Shown here piece after piece: positions 29,197 through 38,199 of a DNA stretch of 64,000 nt (its first letter is position 1; each line of letters starts with the position of its first letter). The position numbers and the translations under genes were made by a program. Source of the stretch: G963422745 sp965214285 (GTDB lineage: Bacteria > Actinomycetota > Acidimicrobiia > Acidimicrobiales > Aldehydirespiratoraceae); contig OZ243946.1 of assembly GCA_965214285.1 (NCBI GenBank), positions 2,542,001-2,606,000 on the forward strand, written 5' to 3'. Under the pieces are notes generated by a model. The model saw nothing but the letters and a program-made list of their open reading frames with translations. It did no database searches and was not told where the DNA came from.

Positions 29197-30618
29197 TCAT
29201 GAACGACGGCCCTGCCGGTCGCCCGGCCAGCGCAATACGAGCACTTCCTCGCGGAGCTGCTCGCGTGTGGCCGTTGCCTGACGGGTGCGAAACAGGTCGA
29301 TCGACTCGACTTCGTAGCCGGCGCGCTCGGCTATCTCGGATAGCATCTTGCCCGTTCGGATCATCACTCTCAGGTAGGACGCCTGGTCGCCCACGACATA
29401 AGCCAGCCGCGCCCCCGGAGCGAGAACGCGGCTCAGCGACACCAAGTGCCGTGCCATCCCCCCGAAGTACAGCTTCGTGACTCGATGGTACGTCCGCTCG
29501 AACCCAGAGTCCTTGCCGAGCTCGATGCGGCGGGCCTCTATCGCTGCGGCAACACGGTTGACCTCGCTGTTGTCGCGGACCCAGTCGTCGTCGCCGTCGT
29601 CGCGGTAGACGCCCCGAGTGTTGGACCTCACGAGCCCCTTCTTCATCGCCTGCAGGTCCGCCCGGCTGTTGAGATAGCCCAAGACGACCGACTCGAGGCG
29701 CACCGTGCGCGAGTAGTCCTTCTCGTTCGGGTAGGGCGGCGATGTGATGACCGCGTCCACACTGTGCGGCCCCAGGCGCTCGTCGACCGCTCGCGCGTCC
29801 CCGTCCAAGGCTGCCGCAGGGGTGGCGGCGTGCGGCCTCAGCCAGCGGAGGTCGGCGCACATGGCACGGATGCGCTCGATCCACGCCGACACCACCGGAG
29901 CGTCTTGCTTGACCTTCCCGAGGCCGACCTCTGGCCCGAACCGCAGATTTCCGACCTCCACAGGCAGGATGCGAGCCAGCGCGAGCCGCTCATGATCGAC
30001 AAATGCGGCGTTGTGCTCGCCGGCGATGGCGTCACGCAACACGAGCACCTTGTGGAGCGGCAGCGGGCTTATCGAGTTCTTCAGCAGCAGCTTGGCGCTC
30101 GCTGAGGGCAGCGTCAGCAGGCGCAGCCCGCGCGTCTCCGACGATCCGGGCTCATCGGAGACGCCGTCCACAGCCAGCATCGTGAGCGCCTTCTCGGCCA
30201 CTAGCTCGGCGTGCCTGAGCAGCTCGTCGGGATCAGGGCTCCAGTCGACCTTCGTGGAAGCCGCCAGCCTCGACAAGGGCAGTGCTTCGAGGCCCCAACT
30301 CGGCATGCCGAGCTTCTTCGCTTCGACCAGGGTGGTGCCCGTGCCCGCAAACGGGTCGAGGACGCGGCTTTCGGCGGTGAGACCGAAGCGCTGGGCGTAG
30401 TCGCGCACCAGGTGAGGCGGGAACGACAGCACGAACCGGTACCAGTCGTGTGCGGGAGCGTCTTGGGCCAGGAGCGTGTTCATCGTCGCATTGCTGCGTG
30501 GACGCGCTGCTGCAGCCATGTCGCTCACCGTAGACCACTGCTCGCTGCCGGGCAGCGGAATCGACTGGGCACTGCCTCCATTGAGGCGCTCTCTGGGCCA
30601 CAGGCCGTGTCGAGCCAT
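29197..30618 (-). CDS. Restriction-modification DNA methyltransferase (N4-C or N6-A)
   Basis: A 473-residue amino-methyltransferase. Motif I (SAM binding) is DPFAGTGTTLVEAKKLGMPS near residue 88, and the catalytic motif IV is TSPPYPNEKDYSRT near residue 290. The I-before-IV order is as in alpha/gamma-type enzymes, with a long insert between them that may hold the recognition domain. ATG at 30618 has GAAGGGA before it. It precedes the putative endonuclease, forming a two-gene system. The whole block from about 28.3 to 30.6 kb looks acquired. Confidence 0.85.
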   Translation of the reverse strand: MARHGLWPRERLNGGSAQSIPLPGSEQWSTVSDMAAAARPRSNATMNTLLAQDAPAHDWYRFVLSFPPHLVRDYAQRFGLTAESRVLDPFAGTGTTLVEAKKLGMPSWGLEALPLSRLAASTKVDWSPDPDELLRHAELVAEKALTMLAVDGVSDEPGSSETRGLRLLTLPSASAKLLLKNSISPLPLHKVLVLRDAIAGEHNAAFVDHERLALARILPVEVGNLRFGPEVGLGKVKQDAPVVSAWIERIRAMCADLRWLRPHAATPAAALDGDARAVDERLGPHSVDAVITSPPYPNEKDYSRTVRLESVVLGYLNSRADLQAMKKGLVRSNTRGVYRDDGDDDWVRDNSEVNRVAAAIEARRIELGKDSGFERTYHRVTKLYFGGMARHLVSLSRVLAPGARLAYVVGDQASYLRVMIRTGKMLSEIAERAGYEVESIDLFRTRQATATREQLREEVLVLRWPGDRQGRRS

Positions 30619-30728
30619 GCGTCATCCCTTCAGGTCGAGCAGTTGGGTGCGACCGTACAGATGGGGTGCGACATTCGGCATAGCCGGCGCTGCGCTGCCC
30701 CAGGGTTCTCTTGAGGCCGCGACAGCGC

Positions 30729-33700
30729 TCAGCGGAAGTCGCGAGACGCCGGGGTGCGGCCCAGCGAGAGCGGCTCGATCTTGTCGGCCACCAGGTTCAC
30801 GGCGCCCTGAGCCTTCTCGACGCGGCCGCGCACGATCAGAGCCGCGGCCTGCTCGGCGACGTCGCCGAAGCGCAGCCAGCAGCCCTGCGAGACGATCACG
30901 TTGACGAGGCCGGTCTCGTCCTCGAGGCTCACGAACGTGGTGCCGCCGGCGCTGTGGGGACGCTGGCGGTGGGTGACCACCCCGCAGACCCGGACCCTGG
31001 TGCCCGGCGGCTGCTGAGCCAAGGCCTGCGCGGTGACCACGCCGCGCTCGGCGAGCTGGTCGCGCACGAAGCGGGTCGGGTGGCCGTCGGGGGCGATGCC
31101 GAGGGCCCAGAGGTCCGCGGCGGCTGTCTCAGCCTCGGACATCGCCGCCAGGGCGGGCGCGACCGTGCCGGTGACGATGCCTGGCAGGCGGTCCTGCGAT
31201 GTCTGGGCCATGGCCCCGGCGCTCCACAGGGCCGATCGGCGGTCGATGCCGAAGCAGGCGAACGCCCCGGCCGTGGCCAGCGCCTCCAGCAACCCCAGCG
31301 ACAGCCTGGGCACCCGCCGCCGCAGATCCTCGATCGATGCGTAGGGGCGCCCCGCGGCGATCTCTGCTGCTGCTTCGCTGCCGACTCCCCGCACGTAGTC
31401 GAGCCCGAGGCGCACCGCCGGCGGGCCTCGCCGGGGCTCCAGGCCGGCCGTGGCGCCCGAGGCGTTGACGTCGGGGATGAGCACCTCAACGCCGTGGCGG
31501 CGGGCGTCGCCGACCAGGGTGTGCGGCGACCAGAAGCCCATCGGCTGGGCACGCAGCAGCGCCGCGCAGAACGCAGCCGGGTAGCGGAGCTTGATCCACG
31601 CCGACGCGTACACGAGATAGGCGAAGCTGACGGCATGGCTCTCGGGGAAGCCGTAGTCGGCGAAGGAGACGACCTTGGACCAGATCTGCTCGCCGAGCCC
31701 GTCGTCGATGCCCCGCTCGGCCATGCCCTCGAAGAAGCGCTGCCTGAGCCCGGCCATGCGCTCCCGGCTGCGCTTGGCGCCCATCGCCTGGCGCAGCTGG
31801 TCGGCATCGCCAGCGGAGAAGCCGGCCACGTCGATGGCCATCTGCATGAGCTGTTCCTGAAAAAGCGGCACCCCGAGGGTCTTGGCCAGCGAGCGCTCAA
31901 GCAGCGGATGCAGGTAGGCGACCGGCTCGAGCCCGTTGCGGCGGCGGATGTAGGGATGCACCGACCCGCCCTGGATCGGGCCTGGCCGGATCAGCGCGAC
32001 CTCCACCACCAGGTCGTAGAAGCAGCGCGGCTTCAGGCGGGGCAGGGTGGCCATCTGGGCGCGGGACTCGACCTGGAAGACGCCGATCACGTCGGCTCGC
32101 TGGAGCATCTCGTAGACCTCGACCTCTTGGGGCAGGGCGGCGAGATCGACCTGGGCGCCGTGGTGCTCGGCGATCAAGTCCACGGCGTGGTGCAGCATCG
32201 AGAGCATGCCGAGGCCGAGCAGGTCGAACTTCACGATCCCGGCATCGGCGCAGTCCTGCTTGTCCCACTGCAGGACGCTGCGGCCTTCCTTGGCGCCCCA
32301 CTCCACCGGGCACACCTCGATGACGGGCCGGTCGCAGAGCACCATGCCCCCTGAGTGGATGCCCAGATGCCGCGGGAAGTGCTCGATCTCTGCGGCCAGC
32401 TCTGCGACCTCGGCGGGCAGCGAGCCGCCGCCGTCGCCAGGCACCCGGCCGGCCTGGGCTCGGCCTGAAGGCGGCTGGCCGGTCGGGGCTCGGCCTGCAT
32501 GTCGCTGGTCGGGGTCGTAGCCAAAGCCGCGGGCGCTGCGGGCGAAGGCGTCGGTCTGGCCTGTCGAGTAGCCGAGGGCCTTGGCCATGTCGCGCACCGC
32601 CGAGCGCCGCCGGTAGGTGATGACGTTGGCCACCTGGGCGCAGTGGTGTCGCCCGTAGCGCTCGTAGGCGTACTGGATCACCTCCTCGCGGCGCTGGCTC
32701 TCGATGTCGATGTCGATGTCGGGCGGGCCGTCGCGCTCGGGCGAAAGGAAGCGCTCGAAGAGCAGGCCCAAAGACACCGCGTCGGCGTTGGTGATGCCCA
32801 GCACGTAGCACACCGCCGAGTTGGCCGCCGAGCCCCGGCCCTGGCAGTAGATGTCGCTGCGCCGGCAGAACTCCACCAGGTCCCAGACCACCAGGAAGTA
32901 GCCGGCGAACCCGAGCTGGTCGATCTGGCCGAGCTCGTAGTCGAGCTGCGCCCAGGCCCCCGCCACCCGCTCGGCGCGGCGCGGCCCGTAGCGGCGGGCA
33001 CCCCCTTCTTCGACCAGGCGGCGCAGCAGGCCCATCTCGTCGAGCCCGTCGGGGCACGGGTAGGGCGGCAGCTCGGGGGCGATCAGCGACAGGTCGAAGG
33101 CGCATGCGAGACCCAGCTCCGCCGAGCGCTCCACGACCCCGGGATAGCGGGCGAAGCGCCTGGCCTGCTCGGCGCCGGAGCGCAGGTGCATGCCGGCGGG
33201 CGGCAGCCAGCCGTCGATCTCCTCCAGGCTGCGCCGTGCCCGTACCGCTGCCAGAGCCGAGGCCAGCCGGCGCCGGCGCAACGAGTGGTGATGGACGTTG
33301 CCGGTGGCCACGACGCCGGTCCCCGCGCCGATTGCGATCTCCGCCAGGGCGTCGTTGCGCAGCGAGTCGACCGGCAGGCCGTGGTCCCAGAGCTCGACGA
33401 ACACGTTGGCCCGGCCGAAGTCCGCCGCGAGGCGATCGAGCTCGCGGCGGGCCTGGGCAGGCCCGTCAGATGTCAGCGCCGCGGGCACCGCGCCCTTGCG
33501 ACAGCCGGTGAGCACCGCCCAGTGATCGCCGCCGTCTAGCCCGGCGAGCTCGACGAGGCGCTCATAGGAGATGCGCGGCGCGGCTTTGGCGCCGGCGAGC
33601 TGGCCCTCGCTGACGGCCCGGGCCAACAGGGCATAGCCGCGGGGGCTTCGCGCCAGCACCAGCAGGTGCCGCCCCGGCGGGTCCGCCGGGCCGGGCCGGG

Positions 33701-33929
33701 CGACGCCGTGGCCCGCTTCGAGGGTGAGCTCGGCGCCGAAGACCGTGGCCAGGCCGACCTCGCGGGCTGCCTTGGAGAAGCGCACGACGCCGTAGAGGCC
33801 GTTGTGGTCGGTGAGGGCGAGCGCCTCCAGCCCGAGCCGGGCGGCCTCGGCTGTCAGCTCCTCGGGATGCGACGCCCCGTCGAGGAAGGAGAAGTTGGAG
33901 TGGCAGTGCAGTTCTGCGTAAGCGGTGAT
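30729..33929 (-). CDS. dnaE2: Error-prone DNA polymerase DnaE2
   Basis: This is the C-family translesion polymerase that works with ImuA' and ImuB. The PHP domain starts YAELHCHSNFSFLDGASHPE and LALTDHNGLYGVV, the catalytic acidic motif is PDIDIDIESQRREEV, and an OB-fold is near the C-terminus (GVVTHRQRPHSAGGTTFVSL). The frame is open back to a TAG at 33939-33941, but no ATG, GTG or TTG lies before the conserved N-terminus. ATC at 33929 is the best start (product ITAYAELHCH, 1066 aa). The first ordinary start, GTG at 33785, would delete 48 conserved residues. It follows a membrane-protein gene by 46 bp. Confidence 0.9.
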   Translation of the reverse strand: MTAYAELHCHSNFSFLDGASHPEELTAEAARLGLEALALTDHNGLYGVVRFSKAAREVGLATVFGAELTLEAGHGVARPGPADPPGRHLLVLARSPRGYALLARAVSEGQLAGAKAAPRISYERLVELAGLDGGDHWAVLTGCRKGAVPAALTSDGPAQARRELDRLAADFGRANVFVELWDHGLPVDSLRNDALAEIAIGAGTGVVATGNVHHHSLRRRRLASALAAVRARRSLEEIDGWLPPAGMHLRSGAEQARRFARYPGVVERSAELGLACAFDLSLIAPELPPYPCPDGLDEMGLLRRLVEEGGARRYGPRRAERVAGAWAQLDYELGQIDQLGFAGYFLVVWDLVEFCRRSDIYCQGRGSAANSAVCYVLGITNADAVSLGLLFERFLSPERDGPPDIDIDIESQRREEVIQYAYERYGRHHCAQVANVITYRRRSAVRDMAKALGYSTGQTDAFARSARGFGYDPDQRHAGRAPTGQPPSGRAQAGRVPGDGGGSLPAEVAELAAEIEHFPRHLGIHSGGMVLCDRPVIEVCPVEWGAKEGRSVLQWDKQDCADAGIVKFDLLGLGMLSMLHHAVDLIAEHHGAQVDLAALPQEVEVYEMLQRADVIGVFQVESRAQMATLPRLKPRCFYDLVVEVALIRPGPIQGGSVHPYIRRRNGLEPVAYLHPLLERSLAKTLGVPLFQEQLMQMAIDVAGFSAGDADQLRQAMGAKRSRERMAGLRQRFFEGMAERGIDDGLGEQIWSKVVSFADYGFPESHAVSFAYLVYASAWIKLRYPAAFCAALLRAQPMGFWSPHTLVGDARRHGVEVLIPDVNASGATAGLEPRRGPPAVRLGLDYVRGVGSEAAAEIAAGRPYASIEDLRRRVPRLSLGLLEALATAGAFACFGIDRRSALWSAGAMAQTSQDRLPGIVTGTVAPALAAMSEAETAAADLWALGIAPDGHPTRFVRDQLAERGVVTAQALAQQPPGTRVRVCGVVTHRQRPHSAGGTTFVSLEDETGLVNVIVSQGCWLRFGDVAEQAAALIVRGRVEKAQGAVNLVADKIEPLSLGRTPASRDFR

Positions 33930-33942
33930 CCCTGCACTCTAT

Positions 33943-33958
33943 ACATACATACGTTCGC
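33943..33958 (-). promoter_or_regulatory. Weak LexA-box-like site before dnaE2
   Basis: The minus-strand sequence GCGAACGTATGTATGT sits 14 bp before the dnaE2 ATC. Its left half matches the actinobacterial SOS half-site CGAAC, but its right half is poor. It overlaps a TATAGA-like -10 element and a four-codon frame (ATG TAT GTA TAG). DnaE2 is a known SOS gene, so a LexA site is expected somewhere in the cassette. This copy is weak. Confidence 0.3.
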
Positions 33959-33975
33959 TGACCAACCCGAGGGCA

Positions 33976-35181
33976 CTACGGCGCATCCGGAGCATCCGGC
34001 GTGGCCAGGCGTCGCAGGTACACCGCCCTCACGGCGAGGGCGTCGCGCACCTCGTCGGTCATTTCGGCAGCGAACTCGGCGCGGTAGGCCTCGTCTGTCA
34101 CCACGTGAACCGCGAACTGCAGCGACGCCACCAGGCCGATGAACGCCGAGACCAGCAGGAGCTGCCGGCTGAACACCACCTCGCCGCCGAGCAGTGTCCA
34201 GTAATAGACCCAGTCCTCGGATCGCGTGAGCTCCACCGCGCTCGTCCACAGCACCAGGGTGTCCTCGCGCACCGCGAAGATCCCGAACACCACGTAGAAG
34301 ACGGTGATGACCAGGCCCACGAGCACGATCTGGATGATCTGGGACACGAACAGCAGCAGCCACACGTTGAATCGGGCGAGCCGCTCCAGCGGCGGCGAGT
34401 CGGGGGCGGCGGCGTCTTCGGCGGGCACCAGATCCTGCATCGGCGAGCCTGCGCAGCGGGACCGCACCTCGCCCCAGCTGCCGAAGCGGGCGAGGTCGAC
34501 AGTAATGCGCCCCACCGAGACCGCCACGAACGCCGCCGTCAGGGTGCCGACGAGCAGGCACACCACCCCGAAGAAGGGCAGGGTGAAGTCGTTGGCCACC
34601 TGCCACATCTCGGCGTTGAGGAACACGAACGCCGAGAACACCAAGAGGATCGGCAGCGATTTCATGGCCAGGGTGAGCACGTCGCCGATCTGGTAGCGGA
34701 GCTGGCCCAGCGACCAGCGAAACATCGGCAGCAGGCCCCAGGAAGTGACCCCGTAGCCCACTGCGAGGACCGCGATGTTGAAGCCCATGACCCAGGCCAG
34801 GTTCTCGGCCAGCGCGGTCTGTGAGCCGATCGCTGTTGGCGCCAGCGGCAGCACCAGGAAGAGCCCGATCTCGAAGGGGCCGACGCTGTCGGGGAGCTGC
34901 AAGGGGCGACGGCCTCGCAGCCTGTTCATCGCCGTCACCGCGAGCGTGATGGCGGCGATGCCGGAGATGAACGCACCGAACTGCGCCCAACCCTTCCAGC
35001 GGTCGCCGAAAGACAGGAACAGCTCCGAGAACAACACCACGGCCAGGAACGGCGCCATGCGGGTAAGCACATCGGTCCTGGCGGAGTAGTCGTCGATCAG
35101 ATGCGGCAGGCCGCGGCGCACGAACCAGCGCTCGCAGAGCCGGCGCTCGTCGTGCGTGCGGTCGCTTGTCGCTTTGGCCAT
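33976..35181 (-). CDS. Multi-pass membrane protein of unknown function
   Basis: A 401-residue integral membrane protein with about eight hydrophobic segments, among them FLAVVLFSELFLSF, FGAFISGIAAITLAVTAM, IGLFLVLPLAPTAI, LPFFGVVCLLVGTLTAAFVA and LLLFVSQIIQIVLVGLVITV. The N-terminal cytoplasmic region is charged and a short soluble tail follows the last helix. No transporter or enzyme motif is recognised. It lies between imuB and dnaE2 on the same strand, so it may be co-transcribed with the mutagenesis genes. Confidence 0.75.
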   Translation of the reverse strand: MAKATSDRTHDERRLCERWFVRRGLPHLIDDYSARTDVLTRMAPFLAVVLFSELFLSFGDRWKGWAQFGAFISGIAAITLAVTAMNRLRGRRPLQLPDSVGPFEIGLFLVLPLAPTAIGSQTALAENLAWVMGFNIAVLAVGYGVTSWGLLPMFRWSLGQLRYQIGDVLTLAMKSLPILLVFSAFVFLNAEMWQVANDFTLPFFGVVCLLVGTLTAAFVAVSVGRITVDLARFGSWGEVRSRCAGSPMQDLVPAEDAAAPDSPPLERLARFNVWLLLFVSQIIQIVLVGLVITVFYVVFGIFAVREDTLVLWTSAVELTRSEDWVYYWTLLGGEVVFSRQLLLVSAFIGLVASLQFAVHVVTDEAYRAEFAAEMTDEVRDALAVRAVYLRRLATPDAPDAP

Positions 35182-35326
35182 GCGCTCTCCAGCTTTGCCG
35201 ATCAGGCCCGGCCGAACACGACAGCCCGCCCGCCAGGCTCAGCAGCCGTCCCGCCTGTCACGGCCGACATCAGGCCGACACGGCAGACACCCCGCCCGGC
35301 CCGTCATGACAGCCCGTTCAGCCCGC

Positions 35327-36958
35327 TCAGTCCCACACGGCGGCGACCCGCCACTGGCCGTGCTCCAGGGCGAGCAGCCGGGCCGCGCCGTCGTCGGCGA
35401 GCACCTGGGCGCGCACCACACGACGCCCGGCGTCGGCGTCCCACCAGCGCTCCTGCACGGGCCACGGCCCGCTCCAGGCGACCACCTCCAGCGGGCGCCG
35501 GCCGTCCTGCGGGCCGGAGGGCCGGCGGCTCTGGCCGGTCCCGGAGCGGGCGTCGGGCGAGCCCGGCGGGCCTCGGGCGGGCACGATCCGCTGCGGGGGC
35601 GCGGACAGCATGCCCCGCCCGCTGACCTGCACCGGGCATCCCTGCGCGTCGAGCACCTCGACCGGCTCGCCGGGGTCGAGGATCCGGGCGGGCGACGGGG
35701 CGGGCAGGGCGCCGGGCCATGGCGGCGAGCCGGCGGGCTCGGCCAGGCTGCGCCCCCGAAGCTCGACAGTCACAGCCGGCACCAGGGCTATCTGCTCGTG
35801 GGGGTGACGGCCACCCCGGCGCTCGGGGACCTTCACCGCTTCGGTGCCGAGGCGCCCCTGCAGGCGTGCGGCCGCCCGCACGGCACGCTCGTCGGCTTCG
35901 GTCTCGCCGCCCCAGAAACCGAGCTGACGGCCCTTGGCCGCGCTCAGCTCCTCGGGCAGCAGCGTCAGCTTGCTGATCCCGCCGCTCGGGCGGGCCGCAG
36001 CCGGGCCGTTGAGCCAGCCGTCGAGCTGCCAGCGCATGCGGTCGGCGAGCGCCGCAGCCGACAACGCGCCGCCGTGGCGCCAGACCCGCAGCGACGTCTC
36101 GCCGTGTTCGGTCTCGGCCTCGATGCCCACCCGGGCGCAGGCGAGACCCTCGCCGGCCAGGCGCCGGTGCAGCTCGTCGGCCAGGCCGCGGGCCGCGAAC
36201 GCCACCCGGTCAGTGCGCTCTGCGGGAGGATCGATCTCGACGCTCACCGACCAGTCGGGCTGGGGTGCCCGGGAGTTCGAGGGCCGCTCGTCGAGACCCG
36301 AGGCCAGGCGGTGGGCGGCGAGACCGGCGGCGCCGAAACGGGCGAGCACGTCTGCGGCTCGCAGGGCGGCGAAGTCGCCGAGGGTGCGCATGCCCAGGCG
36401 GGCCAGCACATCGACGAGGTCCGGGGGCTCGATCAGCCCGATGCGCAGCGGGGCCAGGAACGAGGCCGTCTCGCCGGCCGGCACCAGGCGGATCGGCGCC
36501 GCGGCACGGGCTGCGATCTCGGCGGCGAAGCGGCCGTCGGCCACGCCGATGCGCGCCTCGCTGCGCCCCGCCAGAGCGTCGCCGACGACCGTGCGGGCCG
36601 TCTCGGCCACCTTCTGCTCGCCTCCGAAATAGCGCGACGGCCCGCGCATCTCGATGGCGCAGGCGCCGGGGCGCAGCACCTCGATGCGCCCGGCGACGGC
36701 CCCGAGAGCGGCGAGGACCGGCTCGAAGGCCCGCACCTCGGCGGAATCGTCACGGGCGTGAACGGCCAGCTCCGGGCATCTGCCCTGCGCCGCCCGCATG
36801 CGCATGCCGCGGCTGACGCCTTGTGCGCGTGCTGCGGGAGAGGCGGCCACGACCCGGTTGGCGTACACCACCACCGCAGGCGTCTCGCGCACAGCGCCGA
36901 CGGCGACGAGAGGCCAGTCCGGGCACCACGCCACCAGGGTGCGCACGCCGCCGGCCAC
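35327..36958 (-). CDS. imuB: ImuB, inactive Y-family polymerase-like mutasome protein
   Basis: A 543-residue protein with the Y-family fold: TLVAWCPDWPLVAVG, ARAQGVSRGMRMRAAQGRCP and VLRPGACAIEMRGPSRYFGG. The acidic residues that bind catalytic Mg2+ in active Y-family polymerases are not seen at the N-terminal position, as is usual for ImuB. It bridges DnaE2 and the beta clamp during induced mutagenesis. It starts 3 bp after the imuA' stop, so the two are coupled. A 145-bp gap separates it from the downstream membrane-protein gene. Confidence 0.88.
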   Translation of the reverse strand: MAGGVRTLVAWCPDWPLVAVGAVRETPAVVVYANRVVAASPAARAQGVSRGMRMRAAQGRCPELAVHARDDSAEVRAFEPVLAALGAVAGRIEVLRPGACAIEMRGPSRYFGGEQKVAETARTVVGDALAGRSEARIGVADGRFAAEIAARAAAPIRLVPAGETASFLAPLRIGLIEPPDLVDVLARLGMRTLGDFAALRAADVLARFGAAGLAAHRLASGLDERPSNSRAPQPDWSVSVEIDPPAERTDRVAFAARGLADELHRRLAGEGLACARVGIEAETEHGETSLRVWRHGGALSAAALADRMRWQLDGWLNGPAAARPSGGISKLTLLPEELSAAKGRQLGFWGGETEADERAVRAAARLQGRLGTEAVKVPERRGGRHPHEQIALVPAVTVELRGRSLAEPAGSPPWPGALPAPSPARILDPGEPVEVLDAQGCPVQVSGRGMLSAPPQRIVPARGPPGSPDARSGTGQSRRPSGPQDGRRPLEVVAWSGPWPVQERWWDADAGRRVVRAQVLADDGAARLLALEHGQWRVAAVWD

Positions 36959-36961
36959 GGC

Positions 36962-37885
36962 TCAGCCCGTCGCCTCTGCGTTGTCGGCAGCGCTCGCCGG
37001 CACCGCCACTCCCCCATCAGCATCAGCGGCGCCCGGCAGCATCGTCACGCTGCTGTCGGTATCGGCCACAGCGCCCGACGGTCCGGGCAGCAGCAGCTCG
37101 CGCTTGCGGGGCCGTGATGCCGCCCCGCGACCGCCGGCTGTGACCTGCACCCGCCGCGAGCGCAGCAGCCCGTGGCCTTCGCCGAGCCCGTGCCAGCGGC
37201 CGGTCGCCGACTCGAGCTGCACGTCCGCGCCCTGAGGCCAGTGGTCGCCACGGCAGATGAGCACCGAGTCGCGCTCACGCGCCCGTGCAGCGAGCCGCCG
37301 TGCGTCGCGGCCGGCGACACGACGGCGCGCAGCGACGAGGATCAGGTCGACGGCGCCGATGAGGGCGGCTGCCGCATAGGCCCACTCCTGAGGCTCGGGG
37401 TCGACTGCGAGCACCCGGGCCAGGTCGATGCCGATCTCCTCGGCGGCCGCCCAGCCGAGATCGGGGACGCCGACCACGCCCAGCCACGATCCCTGCGCCG
37501 ATGCGCCGGCGGCCACGGCCAGCGCCAGCGAGGTCGCTCCCGGACCTGTGACCGTCACCGTGCTGCCTCGCCGCAGCACGCCGTCGGGGAACAGCGTTGC
37601 GACCTCGTCCAGCAGCGGCAGGGCGCGTTCGTGGGCGGGCACCGCCGGCGCCACCCGTGCCTCCAGCAAGCGCAGCCGCTCACGGCGAGGCTCGCTCTGG
37701 CCCCCGAGGCGTCCACGGCCCGCAGAGGCGGCGTCGAGGGCTTGGGCAGCGTGGCCTGCACGACCGGCTTGGACGCGCAGATCGGCACCGACGAGCCCGG
37801 CTTCGAGCAGCCCGGCGTCGGTCGGCTCGGCGGTGTTCGCAGCAGCGTTGTCAGCAGTGTTCACAGCAGTCGATTCCCGGTCCAT
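36962..37885 (-). CDS. imuA': ImuA', RecA-like mutasome protein
   Basis: A 307-residue RecA-like protein. The region LLDEVATLFPDGVLRRGSTV and the Walker-A-like TVTGPGATSLALAVAAGASA match the position of the ATP site, but the canonical GKT/S is lost, as is common in this family. The strand VDLILVAARRRVAGRDARRL follows. The N-terminal ~80 residues are Ala-rich and low in complexity. The start is the ATG at 37885. Longer frames run through the LexA-like site. It is the first gene of the minus-strand cassette imuA'-imuB-membrane protein-dnaE2. Confidence 0.8.
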   Translation of the reverse strand: MDRESTAVNTADNAAANTAEPTDAGLLEAGLVGADLRVQAGRAGHAAQALDAASAGRGRLGGQSEPRRERLRLLEARVAPAVPAHERALPLLDEVATLFPDGVLRRGSTVTVTGPGATSLALAVAAGASAQGSWLGVVGVPDLGWAAAEEIGIDLARVLAVDPEPQEWAYAAAALIGAVDLILVAARRRVAGRDARRLAARARERDSVLICRGDHWPQGADVQLESATGRWHGLGEGHGLLRSRRVQVTAGGRGAASRPRKRELLLPGPSGAVADTDSSVTMLPGAADADGGVAVPASAADNAEATG

Positions 37886-37937
37886 TGCCCCGCTGCCGGA
37901 GCGGCACCGAAGCAGTCTTGCGCGGCTCTGTGCAGTA

Positions 37938-37953
37938 TCGAACTTGTGTTCAC
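37938..37953. promoter_or_regulatory. LexA (SOS) box upstream of imuA'
   Basis: TCGAACTTGTGTTCAC matches the actinobacterial SOS consensus TCGAAC-N4-GTTCGA at all but the last two bases. It lies 52 bp before the imuA' ATG, where a LexA operator would block transcription. ImuA'/ImuB/DnaE2 are LexA-controlled in mycobacteria and other actinobacteria. Confidence 0.75.
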
Positions 37954-37998
37954 AGAATGCAAGTCCGATCCGCACGCAGCACACGCTAGGAAAGGGCT

Positions 37999-38104
37999 GT
38001 GACACTCGACCGCCCGAGGCCGGGCTGATGCCCACGGAAGCCGTCGCGCTCGCGCGTGCCCGCAACCGACGCAAGAGAGCCGTGACGCTCGACTGCCCGA
38101 GGCC
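37999..38104. repeat. Two 23-bp direct repeats, GTGACRCTCGACYGCCCGAGGCC
   Basis: Copies at 37999-38021 and 38082-38104 differ at two positions. They lie in the 477-bp gap between the divergent imuA' and copper-monooxygenase genes, beside the SOS box and before the duplicated promoter block. No gene is seen in this gap. The role of the repeats is unknown. Confidence 0.5.
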
Positions 38105-38199
38105 TCCGAGGCCGTGCTGACGGCCGCTCATGCTGTTGCCTGCTGCCCGGCCCCTGCGTGCATCAGAGCCCGGCCACACATGAGAACCCGGCCCCGCAT

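Noticed and set aside
28330..30618. A prophage or integrative element around the restriction-modification pair
   Set aside because: No integrase, attachment-site repeat, tRNA junction or phage structural gene is seen on either side.
30729..33785. Calling dnaE2 from GTG at 33785
   Set aside because: The GTG lies inside the conserved PHP domain (GVVRFSKA); 48 conserved residues are encoded upstream in the same open frame.
37999..38104. A CRISPR array at the repeated 23-bp motif
   Set aside because: Only two copies exist and there is no set of similar-length spacers or cas gene.
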